NCBI GenBank assembly: GCA_947496465.1
Contig: CANMCX010000004.1
Coordinates: 1-64,000, forward strand
Source of the DNA: Marinifilum_A sediminis
GTDB taxonomy: Bacteria > Bacteroidota > Bacteroidia > Bacteroidales > Marinifilaceae
DNA: 64,000 nucleotides
Direction: 5' to 3'
The translations under genes were made by a program, and so were the position numbers. Position 1 is the stretch's first letter, and every line of letters starts with the position of its first letter. The notes below the pieces were generated by a model. It did no database searches. It was not told where the DNA came from and saw only the letters and a list, made by a program, of their open reading frames with translations. Below are positions 1 through 8,190 of the stretch, piece by piece.

Positions 1-16
1 GACTATCTTTGAAGAA

Positions 17-41
17 AGGGTCAGGCTAAACGCCTAACCCT
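17..41 (-). terminator. weak hairpin, possible terminator of the 2783-265 gene block
   Basis: A 10-bp stem with one mismatch (AGGGTCAGGC / GCCTAACCCT) and a 5-nt loop is visible. Read on the minus strand it is followed by only a short T/C-rich tail, so termination would be weak. It lies about 220 bases beyond the stop of the last minus-strand gene. Confidence 0.35.
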
Positions 42-61
42 CTAAATTTCATTTACACACT

Positions 62-82
62 TTGTGAGATAGTGTCTCACAA
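62..82. repeat. 8-5-8 perfect inverted repeat
   Basis: TTGTGAGA, a 5-base spacer, then TCTCACAA. It could be an operator or an RNA hairpin. No gene start is close enough in this window to choose between them. Confidence 0.3.
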
Positions 83-129
83 GCCAATTCAATCTATTAA
101 ACTTGCACTCATAATGGCTTAGTCTCTGT

Positions 130-258
130 AACTTTGGAATTTAGAATTTGGGCTTTGGAATTTGACTTTTGGACTTTTGGACTTTGGACTTTGGACTTTG
201 GAATTTGGACCTTGGACTTTTCGACCTTGGACCTTAGACCTTGGACCTTGGACTTTTA
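130..258. repeat. degenerate 7-bp-period array (ACTTTGG type)
   Basis: Units of ACTTTGG repeat in phase (three perfect copies at 181-201) and drift into ACCTTGG and AATTTGG variants on both sides. It fills the non-coding space after the stop of the minus-strand gene at 265. A related array (ACTTTGT unit) sits at 2971-3121. No open frame runs through it. Confidence 0.8.
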
Positions 259-264
259 GACTCT

Positions 265-1317
265 CTAATTTCTACTTTTCCCCCTTCTATTGTTCCAATA
301 CCTGATGTAATGATCCTGAGTGATTAACCCAATTGAACCCGTATAAATACCACCGCCATGCATCGTATCTAACACTTTCACAAGCAATACGTTCTTCTCA
401 TTTGCTTTTAGCAGATCTTGAGGTAAATAATATCCTCTTATTTGTTGGTAGGAATTTGATCGTATACTAACAGTTTTAGGTTTAAACTCACCCGATTGCC
501 CAATCAGTACACCGTTTAAATATACCTGATCGATATCATCAATTTTACCCAATGCCAAAACCATTCTCTCATTCAAAAAGGCATCATCCAGTTCAAACTC
601 TAAAGCATAACAAGCATATCCGTCGTAATTTTTATAACCCTGATCTTCCCAAAAGCCAGGTACCATAATATCGTCCCAACTGTCCATTTGAGCTATACTC
701 TTGTGAGCATATTTACCAGTCTTAAACTTCCAGCTTCCACTCAAATCAACATCTAAAGGGATCGCATCCAAATCTATCATTAAGCCAATGTCACCATTAA
801 TAATTCCACCTTCTCCACCATCATCGTATACACGAACAGCAATGGTATTGATCTCTTCGATTAAATCGGAAGGCACTTTGTAAGTCTTAAAAACATTATA
901 GGCTGTTGAATATTGCGGTGGAAATTTTCCCGTCATCCCTATTCTTGTTCCATTCACAAAAACCTCATGCACATCATCGATATATCCTACCTGCAAATAC
1001 AAGGCATGCGTATCTGGCAATTGGTTTATACTAAAAGTCGTTCGATACCATGCGAAACCATCGTATCCATAAAACCCTTTATTTTCCCATGCCGATGGAA
1101 CGTCAATCCATTCCCAATTGGAATCATCAAAATTCGGATCTGCCCACTCCTGCTTATCTCCAATAGAAAACTTCCATTTCTTTTTCAGATCGCCAACTTT
1201 CTTATAATTCTGAGCACTCAAATTCGCAGATATACCAATGAATACAAGAATCATTAAAATCCAACTTCCATAAAATCTCCCTATGCAACCATCTCTATTC
1301 ATATGCTGATTAATCAA
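265..1317 (-). CDS. exported protein with two GH2-type sugar-binding (jelly-roll) modules
   Basis: The 350-residue protein has an N-terminal hydrophobic export segment (about residues 15-35, ending LSAQ). Two related beta-sandwich modules follow at about 45-185 and 195-345. Each has the pattern W-x-F near its start, then VP-x-x-W(E), Y-x-G-x-A, IDD-x-x-x-V(Y/F)(V/L)NG and GGI near its end. This pattern is known from the sugar-binding domain of glycoside hydrolase family 2 and from some sialate O-acetylesterases, but no catalytic domain follows. It overlaps the paralogous upstream gene by 8 bases, so the two are probably co-transcribed. A carbohydrate-binding role in the periplasm or at the surface is inference. 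The true start could be an internal Met closer to the hydrophobic segment. Confidence 0.75.
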   Translation of the reverse strand: MINQHMNRDGCIGRFYGSWILMILVFIGISANLSAQNYKKVGDLKKKWKFSIGDKQEWADPNFDDSNWEWIDVPSAWENKGFYGYDGFAWYRTTFSINQLPDTHALYLQVGYIDDVHEVFVNGTRIGMTGKFPPQYSTAYNVFKTYKVPSDLIEEINTIAVRVYDDGGEGGIINGDIGLMIDLDAIPLDVDLSGSWKFKTGKYAHKSIAQMDSWDDIMVPGFWEDQGYKNYDGYACYALEFELDDAFLNERMVLALGKIDDIDQVYLNGVLIGQSGEFKPKTVSIRSNSYQQIRGYYLPQDLLKANEKNVLLVKVLDTMHGGGIYTGSIGLITQDHYIRYWNNRRGKSRN

Positions 1318-2392
1318 ACCAATAATCTATAAACTTCTCAAACGGACTTTTGGTATCCTTGTATCCTTTTTTAATGATTGGCATTGCCACATCACCATCC
1401 ACAATACCAATTGTTCCTTTGTAGATACCTCCCGGACCAGAATGATCTTCCACAATCACTTCAATTCGGTTAATTCCTCTTCTATCAATTAAATTTTCGG
1501 GTATTTCGTAGGCTCTTAAAAGCATATGGTTTCCGCCATATCTGTACCTACTACTCCATTTTCTCAATTCCCGAACCACATCTAATTTTTCTCCATTAAG
1601 ATATACTTCATCCTCATCATCAATCACACCCAATAGTAACACCTGATTCTTGTCGCTTACATCAGACGGATATCTAAATTCTTTAGAGTAAATTGCTTTT
1701 CCATCCATATTGTTGTAACCTCTGGCTTCCCAAAATCCGGGTACAAAAATCTTCCCTGGCTTGTAAGTAATTACCGATTGATTTCTAACATCTACATTCT
1801 TGGAACACTCAAAATCCCAGTAACCACTTAAATCAACGCTCATCTTCAACTGATCAAGATCGTACACAATTTCGATATCTCCTCTCACGATTCCACCCTC
1901 ATGGTAATCATCAAAAACACGAACCGCAATTACATTATCACCTTCGCGATTCAAAATATCGGTGGGAACCGGATACATTCTTGGAATGTTAAAAGCTGTT
2001 TCAACCAATGGAGGAAACTTACCCGATGCACCAACCAGCTTTCCATTCACATAAACTTCATCGACATCATCAATATAGCCCATGTTTAAATACACAAAAT
2101 CGATCCGATTCGGCACGGATATCTTAAAATGCTTTCTATACCAGGCATATCCATTGTAATCCTGGAAACCATTACTTTCCCAGGTTTGTGGTACAAAAAC
2201 TCTTTCCCACTCCGCATCATTATGAGAAGGGATGCTCCACGACAGATCATCCCCTATGGAAAATTTCCAGTATCCTTTCAGGTTTACAAGTCCTCTTAAA
2301 TTCTCTGCAGATACCATACCTGTCTGAAAACTAAAGGCAATTGCCAGTATTGCAAGCTTTAAACCTGTTGATATATTGATATTCAATTTCAT
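1310..2392 (-). CDS. exported protein with two GH2-type sugar-binding modules (paralogue of its neighbour)
   Basis: The 360-residue protein has a signal peptide (about 1-29, ending VSAE) and two modules at about 40-180 and 190-340. They carry the same landmarks as the downstream gene: GYWKF, WE-x-x-GF, GYIDDVDEVYVNG and a closing EGGI / GPGGI. The C-terminal tail is longer and ends in aromatic residues. With its 8-base-overlapping neighbour it forms a tandem pair holding four copies of one module, so internal duplication was followed or preceded by gene duplication. No hydrolase catalytic residues or barrel are present. It may be a glycan-binding accessory protein, but the substrate is unknown. 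Confidence 0.75.
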   Translation of the reverse strand: MKLNINISTGLKLAILAIAFSFQTGMVSAENLRGLVNLKGYWKFSIGDDLSWSIPSHNDAEWERVFVPQTWESNGFQDYNGYAWYRKHFKISVPNRIDFVYLNMGYIDDVDEVYVNGKLVGASGKFPPLVETAFNIPRMYPVPTDILNREGDNVIAVRVFDDYHEGGIVRGDIEIVYDLDQLKMSVDLSGYWDFECSKNVDVRNQSVITYKPGKIFVPGFWEARGYNNMDGKAIYSKEFRYPSDVSDKNQVLLLGVIDDEDEVYLNGEKLDVVRELRKWSSRYRYGGNHMLLRAYEIPENLIDRRGINRIEVIVEDHSGPGGIYKGTIGIVDGDVAMPIIKKGYKDTKSPFEKFIDYWFD

Positions 2393-2417
2393 TAACTCTC
2401 TGCTCTTACAATGATTA

Positions 2418-2783
2418 CTACTTCTCGTACTTGGTAAAATTCAAACGCAATGCCAATTCTTGTCCAGTTAATGCAGCACTTGTCTTAATGTGCTTTTTAC
2501 TCATGGTTTTACGAACGGCTTTTTTCAATTCTTCATCAAATCCAATTACATTACTTACAACCACCTCATTGTTTTCATTTACAGTGCATCTAAGTACGAT
2601 TAACTCCGATTCTCCAGCTTTTAAAAAATCTGTAAAATTCGTATGACTAGCTACTCTTCTAATTTTATTCAAAACAGCAGTCTTTTCTTTCTCAATCTTT
2701 TTCGATTCAGGCGTAATTGCCATTCCTAAATTAACAGTTAATAAACATGCTAAAACGATAATTGTGATTCTTATACTTTTCAT
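2418..2783 (-). CDS. small exported protein of unknown function
   Basis: A 121-residue protein with a clear signal peptide (about 1-22, ending GMA) and a lysine-rich remainder. The C-terminal half (V-N-E-N-N-E-V-V-V-x-N-V-I-G, then a conserved-looking basic helix and a final LRLNFTK strand) recalls the small TonB C-terminal-like fold used by many short Bacteroidota periplasmic proteins. That match is weak. It lies 25 bases upstream of the sugar-binding pair on the same strand, so all three are probably one unit. Confidence 0.6.
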   Translation of the reverse strand: MKSIRITIIVLACLLTVNLGMAITPESKKIEKEKTAVLNKIRRVASHTNFTDFLKAGESELIVLRCTVNENNEVVVSNVIGFDEELKKAVRKTMSKKHIKTSAALTGQELALRLNFTKYEK

Positions 2784-2970
2784 GACCCTAATTTTTATAG
2801 TTTACATTTTGCTTAGAAACTTTTTTAGGAGAATGGAATCGCGCGCCTTCCCTTCCTTCTAATCTTAAATTTCTAATGTAAAATTAGGGCTACTAAACAT
2901 CATTTATGTCACAGCCAAATCAGCAATTGTCATAAGTTGTCACAAGGTGAATTAATATAGCTTATTCCTT

Positions 2971-3121
2971 GATATTTGTTACTTGAAACTTGTCACCTGA
3001 CCCTTGCCATTTGTAACTTTGTACTTTGTACTTTGTACTTTGTACTTGTTACTTTATACTTATTACTTTGTACTTGTTACTTTATACTTTGTACTTGTTA
3101 CTTGTTACTTGATACTTGTAG
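2971..3121. repeat. degenerate 7-bp-period array (ACTTTGT type)
   Basis: Four perfect tandem copies of ACTTTGT occupy 3016-3043. Degenerate copies (ACTTGTT, ACTTTAT, ACTTATT) extend to either side. The array ends two bases before the stop of the response-regulator gene at 3124. It shares unit length, orientation and sequence (ACTTTGK) with the array at 130-258. The 2784-3123 interval holds no gene that I can support. Confidence 0.85.
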
Positions 3122-3123
3122 CT

Positions 3124-3810
3124 TTAGTACACCAATCTATATCCCACACCATGCACCGTTAAAATAATTTTAGCGTGATTCGGATCATCTTCAATCTTCT
3201 GTCTTAGTTTCAATACAAAATTATCTATGGTTCTCGATGTTGGTTGATATTCTGTTCCCCATACCTTATCCAACAAATCGTCTCTACTAACGGTTTGGTT
3301 CTTCTTATCCCATAAAACATTCAGAATTTCCACTTCTTTACTCGACATCTTTACTTCTGCACCATCCACAAATCCTTCAAAGGATGAAAAGTCTATTTTC
3401 AACCTGCCTATTTGGGCATTGGTATTGGCTTCCTTACTATCTACCGACTGAGTTCTTCTCAGAACCGCTCTAATTCTAGCCAACAATTCTCTCAAGCCAA
3501 ATGGTTTGGTGATGTAATCATCAGCACCCAGCTCCAATCCTAATACCTTATCAATCTCCTCTCCTCTTGCCGTTAGCAATATAATTGGGGTTTGTACTCC
3601 AACAGCTCTTGCCTTCTTACAAATGTCGAAACCTGAAATCTTTGGAAGCATTACATCCAATAAAACCAAACTATATTTATTCTCAGTTATTTTCTTCAAA
3701 CCAAGCTCTCCTTCATCGGCAACATCCACCTGATAGCCTTCGAATTCAAGATTGTCTTTTAAACCCATCAGCATTCCGGGCTCATCTTCTACAATTAATA
3801 TTGGGTACAT
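3124..3810 (-). CDS. OmpR-family response regulator
   Basis: The 228-residue protein has an N-terminal receiver domain: acidic pocket E8-D9, phosphoacceptor D52 in LLDVMLP, Thr80 and Lys102 in TKPFG. A C-terminal OmpR/PhoB winged helix follows (about 130-228), with the usual RTIDNFVLKLRQKIE recognition helix region. It would be phosphorylated by the kinase encoded 11 bases upstream and act as a DNA-binding regulator. The pair forms a standard two-component operon. No target can be read directly, although the exported sugar-binding genes immediately downstream are natural candidates. Confidence 0.93.
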   Translation of the reverse strand: MYPILIVEDEPGMLMGLKDNLEFEGYQVDVADEGELGLKKITENKYSLVLLDVMLPKISGFDICKKARAVGVQTPIILLTARGEEIDKVLGLELGADDYITKPFGLRELLARIRAVLRRTQSVDSKEANTNAQIGRLKIDFSSFEGFVDGAEVKMSSKEVEILNVLWDKKNQTVSRDDLLDKVWGTEYQPTSRTIDNFVLKLRQKIEDDPNHAKIILTVHGVGYRLVY

Positions 3811-3821
3811 AACTTATGTAT

Positions 3822-5360
3822 TTAGCTTCTGTTTATAGGGAAATACAAGGTAAAACAACTCCCCTTTCCTATGGTACTCTCCAAATCTATTTTTCCTTGG
3901 TGGGCATCAACAATATGCTTCACGATACTCAAACCAATACCCGATCCTTTTGCTTTATGTGCCAGATCACCTGTGGTCACTCGAAAAAACTTATCAAATA
4001 CCAGTTCCTGATCCTTCCGATCGATACCAACGCCAAAATCCTTCACTTTAACGCCAAGCATATTGCCCTCTATCACAGTCCCTATTTCTATCTTCTTCAC
4101 ATCAGCACTGTATTTTACTGCATTGTCGATCAAGTTGATTATGGCTTCCGAAACTGCTTCACGATCAACACTCACCTCAGGTAAGCTTTCTACTTTAGTA
4201 AAATTGATCTCAAAGCCATTTTTATCAAGATGTTGCTTGTAATTAAAAATCAAACTTTCAATTTCTTCATTTAAATCACATTTCACAAAGTGATAATTTC
4301 TCCTACCGCTTTCAATCTTATTAAAATTCAGGATATTATTCACCATTCTCGACAAACGGTTGGCTTCTGTATTGATTACCTTATAGTATTCCTTCTTTTT
4401 TTCTTCTGTAGGGATTCTGTCCATTTCCAGGGTTTCCGAATACATATTAATCAAAGCCAATGGTGTTCTAATTTCATGAGATACATTGGAAATAAATTCC
4501 GATTTCAATTGAGTCAACCTCATCTGATTGCGAATGTTTCTGTAAACAAACCATGCCCCAAACAACAAAACAAAATCGATAACAATCAGTAATATGATAT
4601 TCGTTCTAGTACGTTTTTGCACCAAGTCTTCAATCGTATTTCCTTTCATTTGTATGCCCAAATCATACTCAGGCAACAGCCATATTTCCTTTTTCTGACG
4701 AATATTCTTATCATCGGCTGCCTGCAATACATTAGAATATACTTCAAACTCACTATTCTCTTTAAATACCGATATATAAAATCGATCCTGAGCAACATTC
4801 TGAATCTTTGGTCCCAAATTCTCCCTGATAAATCGTTCTGTATCTATCAAAAAGAAAACAGTACTTACCTTACTTGAATCGTTCAAATGAGCAAAGGCAA
4901 AAAGACTTTTATTGGTAAAGTTTGCAGGTAGATTTTCTATTTTTCGGTAACCACTTTTCACATATCGCTGCAAAGCTTCTATTTTGTTCCCATTTGTATC
5001 AAATGCACTTTGCAGCTTCATCTTCAACAGTGCAATACTGTCTTCAGGTATTTTCTCTTTGGTATGTATAAGGAAATCCGATGTATCGATAAGAGAGATC
5101 GCTTCGAAAGAATAGTTTTTACTCAATATCTGATCGATATCTCCATATTCTTTTTCAAGCTGATTCGCCCATCCACTCAATACATCATCGGAATATTGAT
5201 TGATGGAAAACATTATGGATTCCAACTGACCGGAGTAAATGGAGTCGATTACCGCCTCATTCTGACTCAAATTCCCAATCTCGTAAGCCGAAAAAAACAG
5301 AGAAGGCAAGACCAATACGAAGGTAAGTACAATACCGATTTTTAATCCGGGTTTTATCAT
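3822..5360 (-). CDS. membrane sensor histidine kinase
   Basis: A 512-residue kinase with a transmembrane helix at about 8-28, an extracytoplasmic sensor region of about 220 residues (30-250) without a recognisable ligand fold, and a second helix at about 253-275. HisKA follows with phosphoacceptor H295 (SHEIRTP), then a HATPase_c domain with N box (INLIDNAVKY), G1 (DFGVGI) and G2 (GSGIGLSI). It is co-transcribed with the OmpR-type regulator downstream. The long periplasmic loop suggests sensing of an envelope or extracellular cue, which I cannot name. Confidence 0.93.
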   Translation of the reverse strand: MIKPGLKIGIVLTFVLVLPSLFFSAYEIGNLSQNEAVIDSIYSGQLESIMFSINQYSDDVLSGWANQLEKEYGDIDQILSKNYSFEAISLIDTSDFLIHTKEKIPEDSIALLKMKLQSAFDTNGNKIEALQRYVKSGYRKIENLPANFTNKSLFAFAHLNDSSKVSTVFFLIDTERFIRENLGPKIQNVAQDRFYISVFKENSEFEVYSNVLQAADDKNIRQKKEIWLLPEYDLGIQMKGNTIEDLVQKRTRTNIILLIVIDFVLLFGAWFVYRNIRNQMRLTQLKSEFISNVSHEIRTPLALINMYSETLEMDRIPTEEKKKEYYKVINTEANRLSRMVNNILNFNKIESGRRNYHFVKCDLNEEIESLIFNYKQHLDKNGFEINFTKVESLPEVSVDREAVSEAIINLIDNAVKYSADVKKIEIGTVIEGNMLGVKVKDFGVGIDRKDQELVFDKFFRVTTGDLAHKAKGSGIGLSIVKHIVDAHQGKIDLESTIGKGSCFTLYFPINRS

Positions 5361-5380
5361 TGATTTTATTTTTGTTTATC

Positions 5381-5388
5381 CAAATATA
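5381..5388 (-). promoter_or_regulatory. candidate -7 box for the kinase/regulator operon
   Basis: On the minus strand the sequence is TATATTTG, a match to the Bacteroidota -7 consensus TAnnTTTG. It lies 20 bases upstream of the kinase start. A clear -33 TTTG is not visible. Confidence 0.4.
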
Positions 5389-5436
5389 AGGATTATCACC
5401 GATGATGAACTTGATTCAATTGATAAATTGTTGCAC

Positions 5437-5470
5437 AAAAAAACCGTGATTCGAATGAACCACGGTTTAG
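5437..5470 (-). terminator. intrinsic terminator of the ars operon
   Basis: An 8-bp perfect stem (AAACCGTG / CACGGTTT) with a 12-nt loop. On the minus strand it is followed by a run of seven T, directly downstream of the acr3 stop. Confidence 0.8.
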
Positions 5471-5510
5471 GAATTTACAAACAAGTGTCAATAATACACT
5501 TGACAATATT

Positions 5511-6590
5511 TTATTTTACATCATTCGCACACTTTACAACATCTACCTTTCCCTTAAAATACTTGTCTTTAAATCGTAAGGCAACATTAACGAGTGCAAT
5601 TAAAACCGGTACCTCAACCAATGGACCAATAACTGCTGCAAAAGCAACTCCCGAATTGATTCCAAATACCGCAATGGCAACTGCAATAGCCAACTCGAAA
5701 TTGTTACTCGCTGCTGTAAACGACAAGCTTGTTGTTTTTGCATATCCTGCTTTAAATTTATTCCCCATAAAAAAGGAAATCAAAAACATGATTACAAAGT
5801 AAATGACCAATGGAATTGCTATGCGAACCACATCGAATGGCAATTGCACAATGTATTCTCCTTTTAAAGAGAACATCACAAAAATAGTAAACAACAAAGC
5901 AAACAAGGTAAGCGGACTAATTTTTGGAATGAATTTCTTTTGATACCACTTTTTGCCTTTGGCTTTAATACCAAAGTAACGAGTAATCATGCCTGCAAAA
6001 AATGGAATTCCCAAATAGATCAATACACTTTCGGCGATTTCGCCCATGGTAATATCAACTACCGATCCTTGCAAACCAAAATATTCTGGTAATACGGTTA
6101 TAAATACATAAGCATAAACAGAAAAGAACAATACCTGAAAAATACTATTGAAAGCAACCAATCCAGCTGCGTACTCCGGATCTCCTTTCGCCAAATCGTT
6201 CCAAACAATTACCATAGCAATACATCTTGCCAAACCTATCAAAATCAATCCTGTCATGTATTCAGGATAGTCCTGTAAGAAGAGAATTGCCAATGCAAAC
6301 ATCAAAGTTGGACCCAATATCCAGTTCTGTACCAAAGAAAGAAGCAGAATTTTACGATTCTTAAATACATCTTTCAATTCTTCATACTTTACCTTAGCCA
6401 AAGGTGGATACATCATAATCACCAGACCAATTGCAATAGGTACATTGGTCGTTCCTACCGATAGTTTATTCCAAAAGCCTGCCATCGACGGAAAGAAATA
6501 ACCTGCTCCTACACCAATAGCCATCGCAGCAAATATCCATAAAGTAAGATATCTGTCCAGAAATGATAATTTCTTGTTTAATGCGCCCAT
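5511..6590 (-). CDS. acr3: Acr3-type arsenite efflux permease
   Basis: A 359-residue polytopic membrane protein with about ten hydrophobic helices, the usual size for Acr3. The family signature around the essential cysteine is present as RCIAMVIVW (Cys123), as is the NNFELAIA motif late in the protein. It exports As(III) produced by the arsenate reductase encoded 4 bases upstream. It is the last gene of arsR-arsC-acr3 and is followed by a strong terminator. Regulation is presumably by the ArsR protein encoded first in the operon. Confidence 0.95.
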   Translation of the reverse strand: MGALNKKLSFLDRYLTLWIFAAMAIGVGAGYFFPSMAGFWNKLSVGTTNVPIAIGLVIMMYPPLAKVKYEELKDVFKNRKILLLSLVQNWILGPTLMFALAILFLQDYPEYMTGLILIGLARCIAMVIVWNDLAKGDPEYAAGLVAFNSIFQVLFFSVYAYVFITVLPEYFGLQGSVVDITMGEIAESVLIYLGIPFFAGMITRYFGIKAKGKKWYQKKFIPKISPLTLFALLFTIFVMFSLKGEYIVQLPFDVVRIAIPLVIYFVIMFLISFFMGNKFKAGYAKTTSLSFTAASNNFELAIAVAIAVFGINSGVAFAAVIGPLVEVPVLIALVNVALRFKDKYFKGKVDVVKCANDVK

Positions 6591-6594
6591 TTTC

Positions 6595-7017
6595 TTATTT
6601 GTTTAGGATATACTCCTCGTTAAATTTTGCGAAATCTCTTCGAATTTCTTCTCTCACTCTTCTAAACACCTCAAATATCTCTTCTTCTGTTCCTTCAGCA
6701 TAAGCTGGATCGTCAAAACCAATGTGCAAACGCTTTCCAACAGGTCCTAAAAAGGCAGGACAAGCATCTTTTGCTCCACCACATACAGAGATCAAATAAT
6801 CAACGCCATCTTCCAAAAACTCATCCACCATCTTTGGACGTTGAGAGCTGATATCAACACCAATTTCAGCCATAGCTTTCACAGCCAATGGATGTACTTG
6901 ATCTGCAATTTTTGTTCCTGCCGAAACTACTTCCAATTCTGGATTAATCTCTCTTAAAATTGCTTCACCCATTTGACTTCTACATGAGTTTCCAGTACAC
7001 AAAACCAATACTTTCAT
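6595..7017 (-). CDS. arsC: arsenate reductase, low-molecular-weight phosphatase (thioredoxin-coupled) type
   Basis: Starting at the Met of MKVLVLCTGNSC gives 140 residues, typical of the family. The frame also stays open 17 codons upstream, but no family homology is expected there. The phosphatase loop C7-TGNSC-R13-S14 holds the nucleophile Cys7. Two further cysteines, C79 and C86 (VCGGAKDAC), match the relay pair of the Staphylococcus-type ArsC, which is reduced by thioredoxin. It converts arsenate to arsenite in the cytoplasm, feeding Acr3. It sits between arsR and acr3 on the same strand. Confidence 0.93.
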   Translation of the reverse strand: MKVLVLCTGNSCRSQMGEAILREINPELEVVSAGTKIADQVHPLAVKAMAEIGVDISSQRPKMVDEFLEDGVDYLISVCGGAKDACPAFLGPVGKRLHIGFDDPAYAEGTEEEIFEVFRRVREEIRRDFAKFNEEYILNK

Positions 7018-7096
7018 TCTTCTATTTTCTTTTAGATTTAAGAATGAACAAGACAATTCATCTATCAAGTCTTATTCTGTTCTCCTTTAAATTTCA

Positions 7097-7423
7097 CTAA
7101 CACACATTATTTTCTGTAGGAGTTATTTCTCTTAAAAAATCTCCAAATAAACTCTTCAATTTACTAATTCCCTCCTCATTCAAACAGTACTTAATCTTCA
7201 ATCCTTCCACATCTCCCTTTATCAATCCTATTGATTTTAATTCCTTTAAATGCTGAGAAACGGTTGTTCTACTTAAAGGAAGAAAATCAGATATATCTCC
7301 AGAAATACAAGTAGATGTCGCCGCCAGGAATTGCAATATTGCAACTCGTGCCGGATGAGATAAAGCCTTTGCCATTGCAGCTATTTCCTGTTGTTCTGTT
7401 TCGAAAAGTTCTAGTTTCTTCAT
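7097..7423 (-). CDS. arsR: ArsR-family metalloregulatory repressor
   Basis: A 108-residue winged-helix protein with recognition helix LSRTTVSQHLKEL. It heads the arsenic operon and is preceded by a good promoter overlapping a palindrome, so autorepression relieved by As(III) is expected. One oddity is the helix-3 metal site: instead of a Cys-x-Cys pair it reads Cys39-Ile-Ser. The other cysteines are C80 and the very last residue, C108. The As(III) site may therefore use an alternative three-cysteine arrangement, or be weakened. Confidence 0.92.
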   Translation of the reverse strand: MKKLELFETEQQEIAAMAKALSHPARVAILQFLAATSTCISGDISDFLPLSRTTVSQHLKELKSIGLIKGDVEGLKIKYCLNEEGISKLKSLFGDFLREITPTENNVC

Positions 7424-7451
7424 ATGATATTATCTCTTATTACTAATGACG

Positions 7452-7483
7452 CAAACATACGACATAGTTTTGAGTTTGCAAAC
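7452..7483 (-). promoter_or_regulatory. ars promoter with overlapping palindromic operator
   Basis: Read on the minus strand: -33 TTTG (7482-7479), a 19-base spacer, then -7 TATGTTTGC (7459-7451). This is a near-perfect Bacteroidota sigma-ABfr-type promoter about 30 bases from the arsR start. A 10-bp palindrome GTTTGCAAAC (7474-7483) overlaps the -33 element, which is where a repressor would be expected to bind. Confidence 0.7.
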
Positions 7484-7514
7484 CAAATTTTCACATTTTA
7501 CAATTTCTTAACAC

Positions 7515-7547
7515 TAAAAAAGGTCATACCATTAAATGGCATGACCT
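7515..7547 (-). terminator. intrinsic terminator
   Basis: A 13-bp stem with a single G-U wobble (AGGTCATACCATT / AATGGCATGACCT). On the minus strand it is followed by six T. It closes transcription of the outer-membrane protein gene that ends at 7570 and separates it from the ars promoter. Confidence 0.8.
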
Positions 7548-7569
7548 CTTCTTGATTATTTATAAGTAA

Positions 7570-8178
7570 TTAAAAACCAATCTTAATCCCAAAGCTTCCG
7601 GTAAGATAGGTATGCTTGTCAATATCTCCACTCTCGAAAATAGTATTATAGCTAAAATCGGTAAAGAACCATGCTTTTTTGTCCAATCGTACCATAAAAC
7701 CGGCTTGAGGAGCAAAGCCAAAAGCCCAACCATCATCTTCAAATGCAATAGACCCAATCTCTAATCTCTCCTTTATATAGTAAGCTCCGGTACTTACTCC
7801 AACATAAGGAACTATTTTAGCATCTTGCTTATCTAGACCTAAATAATATTTCCCACTTACCAATATTGGTGTTGCATCTAAATATTTAAAACCCGATCCG
7901 GTATATGTTGTATTGCCTGTTTCGTAGCTAATTTTCCCTGATTCCTCATAAAAATGAGAATAACTTAAATCCATACCTAAACTCAAATTCTTGGCTACAA
8001 ATCTTTCAAATCCAAATTGTCCTCCTTCTAAACTAAACTCATCTGCATAATTTTTAGAATCATTTAGTGTTAATCCTGTTTTCCATGCTATCGAAACAAA
8101 ACCTCTTTTTTGTGCCAAAGTGTCTAATGATGTTCCAATGGTAATAAGTGCAATAATTAATATGCTAATCTTTTTCAT
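7570..8178 (-). CDS. outer-membrane beta-barrel protein (porin-family type)
   Basis: A 202-residue protein with a signal peptide (about 1-22, ending LAQ). Alternating amphipathic strands follow and end in a terminal strand with the final Phe (FGIKIGF) expected of an outer-membrane barrel. The size fits an eight-stranded OmpX/OmpW-like barrel. It lies 12 bases after the DUF4136 lipoprotein gene on the same strand, so the two are probably an envelope operon. The specific role is unknown. Confidence 0.8.
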   Translation of the reverse strand: MKKISILIIALITIGTSLDTLAQKRGFVSIAWKTGLTLNDSKNYADEFSLEGGQFGFERFVAKNLSLGMDLSYSHFYEESGKISYETGNTTYTGSGFKYLDATPILVSGKYYLGLDKQDAKIVPYVGVSTGAYYIKERLEIGSIAFEDDGWAFGFAPQAGFMVRLDKKAWFFTDFSYNTIFESGDIDKHTYLTGSFGIKIGF

Positions 8179-8190
8179 ACTCCGCTAATT

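Noticed and set aside
2971..3121. Tandem repeats considered as a CRISPR array
   Set aside because: Units are 7 bases with no spacers and drift gradually. No cas gene is present.
7560..7757. 65-codon frame overlapping the barrel-protein gene
   Set aside because: It lies in another frame of the same strand inside the well-supported outer-membrane protein gene and has no independent evidence.
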